This document shows positions 6,828 to 12,953 of a stretch of 12,985 bases of DNA, piece after piece. A model generated the notes under the pieces. It saw only the letters and a list, made by a program, of their open reading frames with translations, was not told the origin of the DNA and did not search any database. Location of the stretch: contig CAZJVJ010000021.1 of assembly GCA_964549635.1 (NCBI GenBank), positions 1-12,985 of the forward strand. The letters are read 5' to 3'. Source of the stretch: VGNY01 sp964549635. Lineage in GTDB: Bacteria; Chloroflexota; Dehalococcoidia; GIF9; UBA5629. Every line of letters begins with the position of its first letter. Position 1 is the first letter of the stretch. A program made the translations under genes and the position numbers.

Positions 6828-7604
6828 ATGGCTTATGAGAACTTGATTGTAGAACGAGATGGGAGCATTGGTATCATCACCTTGAACCGTCCGCCGGCGA
6901 ATCCGATAAATCTAGCTACGTTAAATGAACTTGACCAGGCACTAACAGAGTTTGAGAGTGACAGGACGATAAGAGTCGTAATTATTACAGGTGCTGGCGA
7001 AAAAGGATTCTCTGCTGGCTTCGATGTGAAGACGGCGGGGACACCAGAGGCGGAAAAGACTGGTCCCAGGGGGGTGGAGGTATTTAGCCGGGTCGAGAAA
7101 TATACTAAACCTATCATCGCCGCAATTAACGGTTTTGCGCTTGGAGGTGGTTGTGAGTTAGCCATGGCTTGCCACTTCAGGATAATGGTCGATTCTGAAA
7201 GGGTGGTAATCGGGTTGCCTGAAATCGACCTTGGCATCATTCCTGGGTGGGGTGGAACCCAGAGGTTGCCCAGATTGGTGGGAAAGACAAGGGCATTAGA
7301 AATGTTGCTTCTGGGAAAGAGGATCAGGGCACCGGAGGCTTTAAGTATAGGTCTTATCAACAGGGTATCGCGGCCAGAGGAGCTGATGAAGGATGCCAAG
7401 GAGCTTGCCGTGGCATTAGCTAAGAAAGCTCCTATTGCGGTAAGGGTGATCCTTGATGCGGTAACCCGAGGGCTTGAGACAACTACTGACGAGGGTATTA
7501 GGATTGAGCGGGAAGGTTCCCAAATAGTGATGAAGACGAAGGATGCTATGGAGGGAATGATAGCGTTTATACAGAAGCGTGAGCCAGTTTTCACAGGCGA
7601 GTAG
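6828..7604 (+). CDS. Enoyl-CoA hydratase/isomerase (crotonase family)
   Basis: The likely reaction is addition of water to a trans-2-enoyl-CoA, giving the 3-hydroxyacyl-CoA that the next gene's product oxidises. The 258 residues are standard crotonase length. The first oxyanion-hole strand is FSAGFD (61-66); the second is NGFALGGGCELA with Gly107 and the first catalytic acid Glu110. The second acid, Glu132, lies in LPEIDLGIIPGWGGTQRL. Both glutamates correspond to Glu144/Glu164 of rat enoyl-CoA hydratase, so hydratase activity is favoured over crotonases that lack one of them. AAGGGGG at 6814-6820 sits 7 nt before the ATG. The gap to the dehydrogenase gene is 37 bp with its own SD and no terminator, so they form one operon. 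Chain length or aromatic-ring substrate preference cannot be told. Confidence 0.93.
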   Translation: MAYENLIVERDGSIGIITLNRPPANPINLATLNELDQALTEFESDRTIRVVIITGAGEKGFSAGFDVKTAGTPEAEKTGPRGVEVFSRVEKYTKPIIAAINGFALGGGCELAMACHFRIMVDSERVVIGLPEIDLGIIPGWGGTQRLPRLVGKTRALEMLLLGKRIRAPEALSIGLINRVSRPEELMKDAKELAVALAKKAPIAVRVILDAVTRGLETTTDEGIRIEREGSQIVMKTKDAMEGMIAFIQKREPVFTGE

Positions 7605-7641
7605 CACTGTTACAGAAATCTAAAAGAAGGGAGAGTGTGAT

Positions 7642-8790
7642 ATGAAAGTAGATGACATTAAAAAAATAGCAGTTATGGGTGCTGGTGACATGGGGCATGG
7701 GATTGCTGAAGTGGCATTGCTGGCTGGCTACAAGGTGACAATGAGAGATGTTGAGCAGAGGTTTGTTGATAAAGGGCTTGCCAGAATTAGGGAGAGCTTG
7801 GCAAAGCTCGTGGAAAAGCAGAAGGTGTCGGAAGAAGCCAAACAGAAGATGCTCAGTAATATCGAGGTTTTTGTTGATATCGATAAGGCTGTCAAGGATG
7901 CTGACTTTGTCATAGAGGCTGTTCCGGAGATAATGAGCATCAAAAAGGAAGTCTTCAAAGAACTGGATAAACTAGCACCTAAACATGCGGTACTGGCGTC
8001 GAATACCTCCAATATGAGCATCACTGAAATCGCTTCGGCTACGAATAGGCCAGACAAAGTTGTTGGTATGCATTTTTTCAACCCTGCTGTCCTGATGAAG
8101 CTTGTTGAGGTCATAAAAGGCGATAAGACCAGCGAAGAGACCATGCAGTTGGCCTATGACCTTGCGTTGAAAATGAACAAGGTTCCAGTTAGGGTTGAGA
8201 AGGACTCGATTGGTTTCATTTATAACAGGGTTAATGCCCCGAACTCAATTTTACTTGGTGCCATACTTGAAAGGGGCCTAGCTACACCTGAAGAGATAGA
8301 TGCCAAGATGAGGAAGGTGGGTATGCCCATGGGACCTTACGAGTTGATGGATTATGTGGGGTTGGATGTTGCCTATCATAGTGCTCTTTACTTTGCTGAG
8401 AGGCTTTCACCTGACTACAAGCCACCCAAATGGTTGAAGGAGTTGGTTGACTCAGGCAATCTGGGGAAAAAGACAGGCAAAGGAATTTTCGATTGGTCGC
8501 TAGGTAGACCCGCCATAGACCTGTCTAAGGCGAAGGAAGATTTTGACCCGACTGACCTTATCGCTATACAGGTTAATGAGGCTACGAAGCTGCTGGAAGA
8601 AGGAGTCGTTAAAAACCCAGATGATATAGATAAGGCGATTGTTAATGGGGGTGGCTCTGCATTTGGCCCCTTTCAGCTCGCTAAGGGAATAGGCTTTGAC
8701 AAGTTAGCTAAAAGATGTGAAGAACTGGCCAAACAGTTCGGTGTCAAGGCGTTCGAACCAACAGAGACCTTGAAGAAGGGCAAAATTTAG
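7642..8790 (+). CDS. 3-hydroxyacyl-CoA dehydrogenase (NAD-dependent)
   Basis: This enzyme oxidises 3-hydroxyacyl-CoA to 3-oxoacyl-CoA. The Rossmann domain begins IAVMGAGDMGHGIAE, with GxGxxG at 13-18. Catalytic residues by comparison with human HADH are Ser123 (SNTS), His144 (MHFFNP), Glu156 (MKLVEVI) and Asn195 (GFIYNR). The C-terminal helical domain follows (about 186-285). Residues about 290-382 form a second, shorter 3HCDH-like segment ending FGVKAFEPTETLKKGKI. Plain HADH is near 290-315 residues; this 382-residue layout is what precedes a fused crotonase in many archaeal and anaerobe proteins, but here a stop follows and the crotonase is a separate upstream gene. AAGGGAG at 7627-7633 is 8 nt before the ATG. 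A strong terminator follows. Confidence 0.93.
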   Translation: MKVDDIKKIAVMGAGDMGHGIAEVALLAGYKVTMRDVEQRFVDKGLARIRESLAKLVEKQKVSEEAKQKMLSNIEVFVDIDKAVKDADFVIEAVPEIMSIKKEVFKELDKLAPKHAVLASNTSNMSITEIASATNRPDKVVGMHFFNPAVLMKLVEVIKGDKTSEETMQLAYDLALKMNKVPVRVEKDSIGFIYNRVNAPNSILLGAILERGLATPEEIDAKMRKVGMPMGPYELMDYVGLDVAYHSALYFAERLSPDYKPPKWLKELVDSGNLGKKTGKGIFDWSLGRPAIDLSKAKEDFDPTDLIAIQVNEATKLLEEGVVKNPDDIDKAIVNGGGSAFGPFQLAKGIGFDKLAKRCEELAKQFGVKAFEPTETLKKGKI

Positions 8791-8879
8791 TGGGGTCCCT
8801 GTGCACGGCTGGTTTTAACCGCATTTCTTTGAAATTTGTTTCCACGCATGATAGTGAAAGGCGGAATGTAAGCAAAATT

Positions 8880-8933
8880 GGAGCGGCGATAGATAGATAG
8901 TGTGGAGCGACCAACTATCGCCGTTCCTTTTTT
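8880..8933 (+). terminator. Rho-independent terminator of the hydratase-dehydrogenase operon
   Basis: Left arm GGAGCGGCGATAG (8880-8892) pairs with CTATCGCCGTTCC (8915-8927) in 13 pairs including one G-U. The loop is 22 nt and is followed by six T (8928-8933). On the opposite strand the hairpin is followed by AATTTTG, a weak T-run, so it may also stop transcription of the small membrane-protein gene at 8973-9104, which converges on it. Confidence 0.9.
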
Positions 8934-8972
8934 GTAAGGGCCCTCTCATCGTCATTCTTGGACCTACGCGTT

Positions 8973-9104
8973 CTACAAATACCAGACACATGCTGAAATT
9001 GCCACACTTATCAGGCCAATTCCGCACAGAATTATTCCAGTGAGCAAGCCTACCAGACCCTTGTCATGCGGGACGATTGTTGTCAACTTGTCCATTCGCT
9101 TCAT
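8973..9104 (-). CDS. 43-residue single-span membrane protein, unknown function
   Basis: This gene is short but well supported. AAAGGAGG at 9113-9120 lies 8 nt before ATG 9104, and the reading frame runs 43 codons to TAG at 8975-8973. The N-terminus is charged (MKRMDKLTTIVPHDKG), and residues about 17-43 are one continuous hydrophobic helix rich in Gly, Ile, Leu and Val with two Cys, ending WYL at the stop. The basic residues before the helix predict an N-in, C-out orientation with almost nothing outside. I do not recognise a family. It stands alone between the dehydrogenase operon terminator and the DUF362 gene, transcribed away from the latter. Confidence 0.65.
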   Translation of the reverse strand: MKRMDKLTTIVPHDKGLVGLLTGIILCGIGLISVAISACVWYL

Positions 9105-9171
9105 TGCTATAACCTCCTTTGCCACTTGTAACGCTCAAAGTCAGGAATTCGTTTAGATACCTTCTACGTCT

Positions 9172-9200
9172 ATTATCCTAGGTGTGTTGCGTCACGTAAA
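9172..9200 (-). promoter_or_regulatory. Candidate promoter of the 43-residue membrane protein
   Basis: On the minus strand TTTACG (9200-9195) and GATAAT (9177-9172) are 17 bp apart, four and five matches to consensus. Transcription would start near 9165, about 60 nt before the start codon. Confidence 0.4.
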
Positions 9201-9226
9201 TCGGGCATACGTATGGTTTTAAATCA

Positions 9227-9245
9227 TATAATGGTCTTACGACCA
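9227..9245 (+). promoter_or_regulatory. Candidate -10 element and small inverted repeat before the DUF362 gene
   Basis: A perfect TATAAT (9227-9232) lies in AT-rich DNA about 140 nt before ATG 9374, but no good -35 is found 16-18 bp upstream. TGGTC/GACCA (9232-9236 with 9241-9245), a 5-bp inverted repeat, covers the expected start point and might be an operator. This is weak evidence. Confidence 0.3.
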
Positions 9246-9373
9246 ATGGCTGCAATCTGTGGCCGTCTTTCCTAGCCCGTTTGGTGGACAGTTTTTATGC
9301 CTTTAGTATCGGCTTGACGAATGTCTTAATCTGGTAGTAGTCTGGTATTTGATGCATCAGCAATATTCTGGAA

Positions 9374-10540
9374 ATGGCTAGAGTTTCGATCGTTCAAGCA
9401 AAAAACGATTTTTACTCTGCCTTCGCTAAGGCGGTTAGTGACGTTAGCGGGCAGCTTATTAGCCGAGGCGACTCCGTGCTCATTAAGCCAAACCTGGTGA
9501 TGCCGGCGCCACCTGACAGCGGGGAGATAACTAATCCTGAAGTCATCGAAGCAGTTGCCCATTACTGTATGGACTCCGGTGCAGCTCGTGTCATCATTGG
9601 CGACGGTCCAAGTTATTACATCCCAAAATCCCAACTAAGAGAATGCTTCACGCGCACTGGTGTCAGTCAGATTGCTAAGCGCTTGGGTGTAGAGTGGGTG
9701 TTGTTTGATGAGCATGATTACCGAGTGTTCCAAAATGTGTCACCGTATACACCGGATAAATTCAGCATTACTGAGTTTGCCTTTAGCTGTGATAAATTTA
9801 TTAATCTACCTGTGCTTAAGACACACTATCTCACCACTGTGACCTTGGCTATGAAAAACTTGAAGGGTTGTCTTAAGAGGGAGGACAAGCCTCTTTTTCA
9901 TAACTGTGACCTGAATCGGGCTATCGTTGAGCTATGCAAAATAATCAGACCAAGTGTCAATGTAATAGATTGCACGGCGAAGGCCATCGTCTGTCAGTTA
10001 GACGACGGATATGAATTCAGGGAGAAAAAGTCAGGCGGCTTGCTTATTATAAGTTCGGATATCGTGGCAGTGGATGCAGTAGGATGTGCTGTTATGGGTA
10101 TAGAGCCGGGGAAAGTGCCCTTAGTGACTTTGGGGGCGGCGGTTGGTTTGGGGCAGAGTGAACTTACCCGCATGGACATCGTAGGTGAAGAGTTAAAGCG
10201 ACTGAAGGTAAGAGTTAAGATACCTAGAGAGCAATTACGGCGTACCTTCCCACAGCTTCAGATTACGGGAGAGAATAATGCATGCAGTGGCTGTCTTATA
10301 CCTGTGATATCCAGCCTGGTATTGCTCCAAGAACGCGGGGCAAGGTTAGATGAGCCACTAGCAATAGGCATTGGGAAGAGCCCTAATTTACCCGATGATA
10401 GGAGTTGTTTGGTGATAGGTGATTGTGCGCAAATTGAAGGGTTAGGTGAATGCAATTGGGTGCCAGGCTGTCCACCAAATAAAGAAGCGGTGCTGTGGAG
10501 ATTAACAAAGTGGTTCATCACGACTGGGCAGAGCTGTTAA
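9374..10540 (+). CDS. DUF362 domain protein with C-terminal cysteine cluster
   Basis: Residues 1-260 carry DUF362 family hallmarks: the MARVSIV start, VLIKPNLV (35-42), NLPVLKTH (144-151) and VTLAMKNLKG (156-165). DUF362 proteins are widespread in anaerobes and their biochemical role is not settled as far as I know. The remainder (about 290-388) is less common and holds five spaced cysteines: CSGC (304, 307), GDC (351), EC (360) and VPGCPPN (366). This looks like a metal or iron-sulfur site, though ligands cannot be assigned. There is no signal peptide or membrane span, so it should be cytoplasmic. The start fits the family, but GGA ends only 1 nt before ATG, so there is no usable SD. The metallo-hydrolase gene follows after 35 bp without a terminator. 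Confidence 0.82.
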   Translation: MARVSIVQAKNDFYSAFAKAVSDVSGQLISRGDSVLIKPNLVMPAPPDSGEITNPEVIEAVAHYCMDSGAARVIIGDGPSYYIPKSQLRECFTRTGVSQIAKRLGVEWVLFDEHDYRVFQNVSPYTPDKFSITEFAFSCDKFINLPVLKTHYLTTVTLAMKNLKGCLKREDKPLFHNCDLNRAIVELCKIIRPSVNVIDCTAKAIVCQLDDGYEFREKKSGGLLIISSDIVAVDAVGCAVMGIEPGKVPLVTLGAAVGLGQSELTRMDIVGEELKRLKVRVKIPREQLRRTFPQLQITGENNACSGCLIPVISSLVLLQERGARLDEPLAIGIGKSPNLPDDRSCLVIGDCAQIEGLGECNWVPGCPPNKEAVLWRLTKWFITTGQSC

Positions 10541-10575
10541 TATTAATAATAATAGTATCTTAGGGGGAGTGCCAC

Positions 10576-11304
10576 ATGGTGAAGAACTTGGAAGTTTTAC
10601 CGGGTGTTTTTCGACTTGGCGGTTTTTGGGGTAGTGGAGTATGGGGGGCAAATGTTTATTTACTGGTCGATGATGACCTGACATTGGTCGATACTGGGTT
10701 CAAGGGCAGGGCCGGGCAGATATTAAGACATATAGCAAAGCTTGGTTATTCCCATTCTAATATAGAACGGATAATTATCACTCACTATCATGCAGACCAT
10801 ATTGGCAGCCTTGCCGAATTGAAAAGAATTACCAAGGCTAGTGTTATTGCCCACCCTGCTGATGCACCATACATTGATGGCAGATTACCGCAGCCAGGAC
10901 CAGCGAGGCCTAAGTGGCTGAATAAAGCCTTGGCTTCTTCCCAAAAGGTGTGGGCCACTGTTCCAGTAGGCGTGGATATACTAATAAACGATGGTGATGA
11001 GTTACCGATACTCGGTGGCATCAAGATATTACATGTCCCTGGACACACACCGGGTAGCATCTGCTTATTTGTGCAAAGTAAAAGGTTGGTAATTGTTGGC
11101 GATGTGATTGCCAACCGCTTTGGCTTAAGGCTACCCTCGCTCGCTTTTACGGTAGATTTAGCACAGGAGATGGTGTCAGTTAAAAAAATAGCCAGCTTGG
11201 ATTTTGATGTTATCTGCTTCGGGCATGGTTTGCCTCTCACTCGCAAAGCACGTACGGCCGTCGTAGATTTTGCTAATAGTCTCCCTTGGTTTTATGACGC
11301 ATGA
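10576..11304 (+). CDS. Metallo-beta-lactamase-fold hydrolase
   Basis: This 242-residue protein has the full dinuclear metal site of the MBL superfamily: THYHADH (His70, His72, Asp74, His75), His157 in VPGHTPGS, Asp176 in VGDV and His217 in FGHG. The HTPGS loop and lack of a signal peptide put it with the glyoxalase II-like/cytoplasmic hydrolases rather than secreted beta-lactamases. The substrate is unknown; a thioester or lactone would be usual for the group. GGGGGAG at 10563-10569 is 6 nt before the ATG. It probably shares a transcript with the DUF362 gene, suggesting a joint role that neither sequence reveals. No clear terminator follows. After the TGA the frame stays open for another 41 codons (to 11430), probably by chance. 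Confidence 0.88.
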   Translation: MVKNLEVLPGVFRLGGFWGSGVWGANVYLLVDDDLTLVDTGFKGRAGQILRHIAKLGYSHSNIERIIITHYHADHIGSLAELKRITKASVIAHPADAPYIDGRLPQPGPARPKWLNKALASSQKVWATVPVGVDILINDGDELPILGGIKILHVPGHTPGSICLFVQSKRLVIVGDVIANRFGLRLPSLAFTVDLAQEMVSVKKIASLDFDVICFGHGLPLTRKARTAVVDFANSLPWFYDA

Positions 11305-11451
11305 GAGCGGAATTTCTCGCAAATGTTTGAGCTCCAATGGAACCACGCAGACTTTGGGATAAGAGTAAAAAGAGACTATACTGCGATGTATGGTGAAGGT
11401 GTTAAATTTAGCGGCGTGCTAGAGTTGTAATCTATCCAATATCGGTGAGGT

Positions 11452-11601
11452 TTATCTAGGGCCTGAGCCCTTCATAAATGCCCAGAGGTACATAAATGGC
11501 AGGAGCAACATCCACAGAGCCCACAGCATGTAAAACACGACCCAGTCAATGGTTCGAACCTTCATCGCAAATTCAAAAGCGGGAGTCTCCATGTTCTCCA
11601 T
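11452..11601 (-). CDS. 49-residue single-span membrane protein directly downstream of tRNA-Lys
   Basis: From ATG 11601 the frame runs 49 codons to TAA at 11454-11452. The first 20 residues are polar (MENMETPAFEFAMKVRTIDW); residues about 20-43 form one very aromatic, methionine- and leucine-rich helix; the tail is KGSGPR. The strongly amphiphilic composition argues for a real membrane peptide. The start lies only 4 nt after the CCA end of tRNA-Lys, leaving no room for a separate SD. A second ATG (11592) has GGAG 3-4 nt before it, too close to be ideal. The mRNA is probably cut from the tRNA transcript and translated with almost no leader. The family is not recognised. The 147 bp beyond its stop up to the hydrolase gene hold nothing clear. 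Confidence 0.5.
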   Translation of the reverse strand: MENMETPAFEFAMKVRTIDWVVFYMLWALWMLLLPFMYLWAFMKGSGPR

Positions 11602-11605
11602 GTTT

Positions 11606-11681
11606 TGGTAGGCCGTGCAGGAATCGAACCTGCGACACCCTGATTAAAAGTCAGGTGCTCTGCCAACTGAGCTAACGGCCC
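11606..11681 (-). tRNA. tRNA-Lys: tRNA-Lys (anticodon UUU)
   Basis: The 76-nt minus-strand cloverleaf is complete. The acceptor is GGGCCGT/ACGGCCT (first pair G-U), the D-stem GCTC/GAGC, the anticodon stem CCTGA/TCAGG with loop CTTTTAA (anticodon TTT), and the T-stem GCAGG/CCTGC with TTCGATT. A73 and CCA are encoded. It decodes AAA and AAG. Confidence 0.97.
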
Positions 11682-11695
11682 ATCAACCGTCCCTA

Positions 11696-11725
11696 ATTAT
11701 ATAGCTGTAACCGTGGCAAGTTCAA
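11696..11725 (-). promoter_or_regulatory. Promoter of tRNA-Lys
   Basis: On the minus strand TTGAAC (11725-11720) and a perfect TATAAT (11701-11696) are 18 bp apart. The -10 ends 14 nt before the tRNA 5' end, giving a very short 5' leader typical of a tRNA transcript. Confidence 0.65.
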
Positions 11726-11792
11726 ACAGTTTGACATACTGGCTGTTGTAATGCCCGGGAACAGATTGGTCATTGACAATATGAAAGTGTAA

Positions 11793-12065
11793 CTAATCGG
11801 AAGCCAGAATAGTATGTATGTATTGAGCTAGGGCAGGGTGTATGTCACAGATATAGCCATCCCTGGTTGCTTCAACGGAGAAAGTAAGCCTAACCGGTTT
11901 CCTTGGCGAGCTGGAAAATTTATTAAGTCCAGTTTCATTCCAGGGCATTTCTTTTCCGAGTATATCCAGCATGCCTCGCACGTCGCGAGGTTGTTGAAGC
12001 ATCACTTCAAAGCGGAGGCGTTTTGCTAATATATTCAATTGGTCGGTTTTAAGCTTTATTCTCAT
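11793..12065 (-). CDS. Conserved-looking small protein of unknown function (90 aa)
   Basis: I do not recognise this protein. ATG 12065 is preferred because AAGGGGTGG (12077-12085) lies 11 nt before it; a GTG at 12080 would put that SD on top of its own start. The first third is basic and helical (MRIKLKTDQLNILAKRLRF); the middle holds a Pro/Trp segment; the end alternates like a beta-strand followed by a short helix (HPALAQYIHTILASD). It has no membrane span, signal peptide or cysteine cluster. It lies between tRNA-Gly and tRNA-Lys on the same strand, with its own candidate promoter. An RNA- or protein-binding adaptor is conceivable, but that is speculation. Confidence 0.6.
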   Translation of the reverse strand: MRIKLKTDQLNILAKRLRFEVMLQQPRDVRGMLDILGKEMPWNETGLNKFSSSPRKPVRLTFSVEATRDGYICDIHPALAQYIHTILASD

Positions 12066-12160
12066 GGCTGTATTTTCCACCCCTTAGATGCCGGGCATTT
12101 ATGTTTAATACCTAATTTTGGGCTTCGGTATACTAAGTTCAGTTTGAAAAGGGCACAGAG

Positions 12161-12189
12161 AGTGTACCATATTCTATTTTTATAATCAA
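12161..12189 (-). promoter_or_regulatory. Candidate promoter of the 90-residue protein
   Basis: On the minus strand TTGATT (12189-12184) and TACACT (12166-12161) are 17 bp apart, four matches to consensus in each. The start would lie near 12154, about 90 nt before ATG 12065. Confidence 0.35.
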
Positions 12190-12272
12190 CAAGGTTACCT
12201 TTTTCTTATGATGACAACAGGGTATTGAAAGCCACTTTTCAGAAAGCTGATTTGCTTAAAAGCTGGATAACA

Positions 12273-12344
12273 AGCGGGTGAGCGGATTCGAACCGCCGAC
12301 GTCTTGCTTGGGAAGCAAGCATTCTGCCACTGAATTACACCCGC
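12273..12344 (-). tRNA. tRNA-Gly: tRNA-Gly (anticodon CCC)
   Basis: The 72-nt minus-strand cloverleaf has acceptor GCGGGTG/CACCCGC, D-stem ATTC/GAAT, anticodon stem CTTGC/GCAAG with loop TTCCCAA (anticodon CCC, reads GGG), T-stem GGCGG/CCGCT with loop TTCGAAT, and discriminator U. CCA is not encoded (next bases GTT), unlike tRNA-Lys 600 bp away, so a CCA-adding enzyme is needed. Confidence 0.96.
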
Positions 12345-12354
12345 ATCAACAATT

Positions 12355-12383
12355 ATGTTACTGCTATAACGGTACAATGTCAA
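12355..12383 (-). promoter_or_regulatory. Promoter of tRNA-Gly
   Basis: On the minus strand a perfect TTGACA (12383-12378) is followed after 17 bp by TAACAT (12360-12355). The -10 ends 10 nt before the tRNA 5' end, so the transcript should have only a few leader bases. Confidence 0.7.
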
Positions 12384-12494
12384 CTGAAGCGTGGAGAAAT
12401 GTTTCTCACACTGGAAAGAGTTACCGTCACGATGCTGCGGATTATGCAAATACTGTATGTAACAAGTATAAGGCTCTTCTTTGACTATAACGTA

Positions 12495-12941
12495 CTATGA
12501 GTGATCGGGCTGTAGCCAGCTAGGTATTTTACAGTCACTGGGCTGGTCGTGTTGATGGATAAAGGGCTTTATATCTATTACCGGCGTTCCGTCTATGGCA
12601 TCGAGGCCGATGACTTTAAGGACATTGTTTCTGACCTCAATCAGCTTTACAGTAGTCACGCCTATTGGGTTGGGTCGTGCTGGGCTTCGGCTGGCAAATA
12701 CGCCTACCAAAGGCAAGTTCTGATCGCCCTTTGGATGAACTCTAGTTACTGTATATTCTGACGGAGCTAAGTTGTGCATCCAGTAAAGGATTATCAGATG
12801 GGAAAATTCTTCTATTCCACTTAAAGCCTCTGTTAAGTTATCGTTTATTATTATTTCGGAGATGACTTTCTGCCATTCCTCTCTTCTAGACTCTGTGACA
12901 CTATTTTTTACGATGCCAATTGGCGTTAACTTTATCTCCAT
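12495..12941 (-). CDS. trmO: TrmO/TsaA (YaeB) family tRNA methyltransferase, short form
   Basis: The family's characterised member, E. coli TrmO, uses S-adenosylmethionine to N6-methylate t6A at position 37 of tRNA-Thr. Hallmarks here are the N-terminal PIGIVKNS (7-14), FSHLIILYW (46-54), the signature ASRSPARPNPIGVTTVKL (83-100) and LDAIDGTPVIDIKPF (113-127). At 148 residues it keeps the beta-barrel SAM-binding core but lacks the C-terminal extension of the 235-residue E. coli enzyme, as many archaeal and bacterial members do, so the exact target may differ. There is no SD before ATG 12941; instead a perfect TATAAT ends 6 nt upstream, suggesting a leaderless message. It is followed on the same strand by tRNA-Gly and tRNA-Lys; the latter is of the kind that carries t6A37. 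Confidence 0.85.
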   Translation of the reverse strand: MEIKLTPIGIVKNSVTESRREEWQKVISEIIINDNLTEALSGIEEFSHLIILYWMHNLAPSEYTVTRVHPKGDQNLPLVGVFASRSPARPNPIGVTTVKLIEVRNNVLKVIGLDAIDGTPVIDIKPFIHQHDQPSDCKIPSWLQPDHS

Positions 12942-12947
12942 GTTCAG

Positions 12948-12953
12948 ATTATA
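12948..12953 (-). promoter_or_regulatory. -10 element giving a possibly leaderless trmO message
   Basis: The minus strand reads TATAAT (12953-12948), six bases, then ATG 12941. With the usual 6-8 nt from -10 to start point, transcription would begin at or next to the A of the ATG. No good -35 is found at 16-19 bp, and the window ends shortly beyond. Confidence 0.4.

Noticed and set aside
6664..6846. 60-codon ORF on the + strand overlapping the start of the enoyl-CoA hydratase gene
   Set aside because: It runs through the promoter and into the real gene in another frame; no SD and no protein-like composition.
6833..7594. 253-codon open frame on the minus strand opposite the enoyl-CoA hydratase gene
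   Set aside because: The + strand has intact crotonase motifs and a good SD; the antisense product is Ser/Ile/Pro-rich without any motif, a typical codon-bias shadow.
8815..9027. 70-codon ORF on the minus strand across the terminator
   Set aside because: It covers the 13-bp terminator hairpin and overlaps the better supported 43-codon ORF in another frame; no SD.
9352..9381. 9-codon ORF overlapping the start of the DUF362 gene
   Set aside because: It has no SD of its own, and the overlap of ATG and TAG is probably chance, although translational coupling is not excluded.
11302..11430. 41 codons open in frame after the TGA of the MBL hydrolase, including an ATG at 11323
   Set aside because: The hydrolase is already full length, the ATG has no good SD, and an open run of this length is not rare by chance.
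12195..12484. ORFs on both strands across tRNA-Gly
   Set aside because: They translate the tRNA gene and its promoter; no SD and no family.
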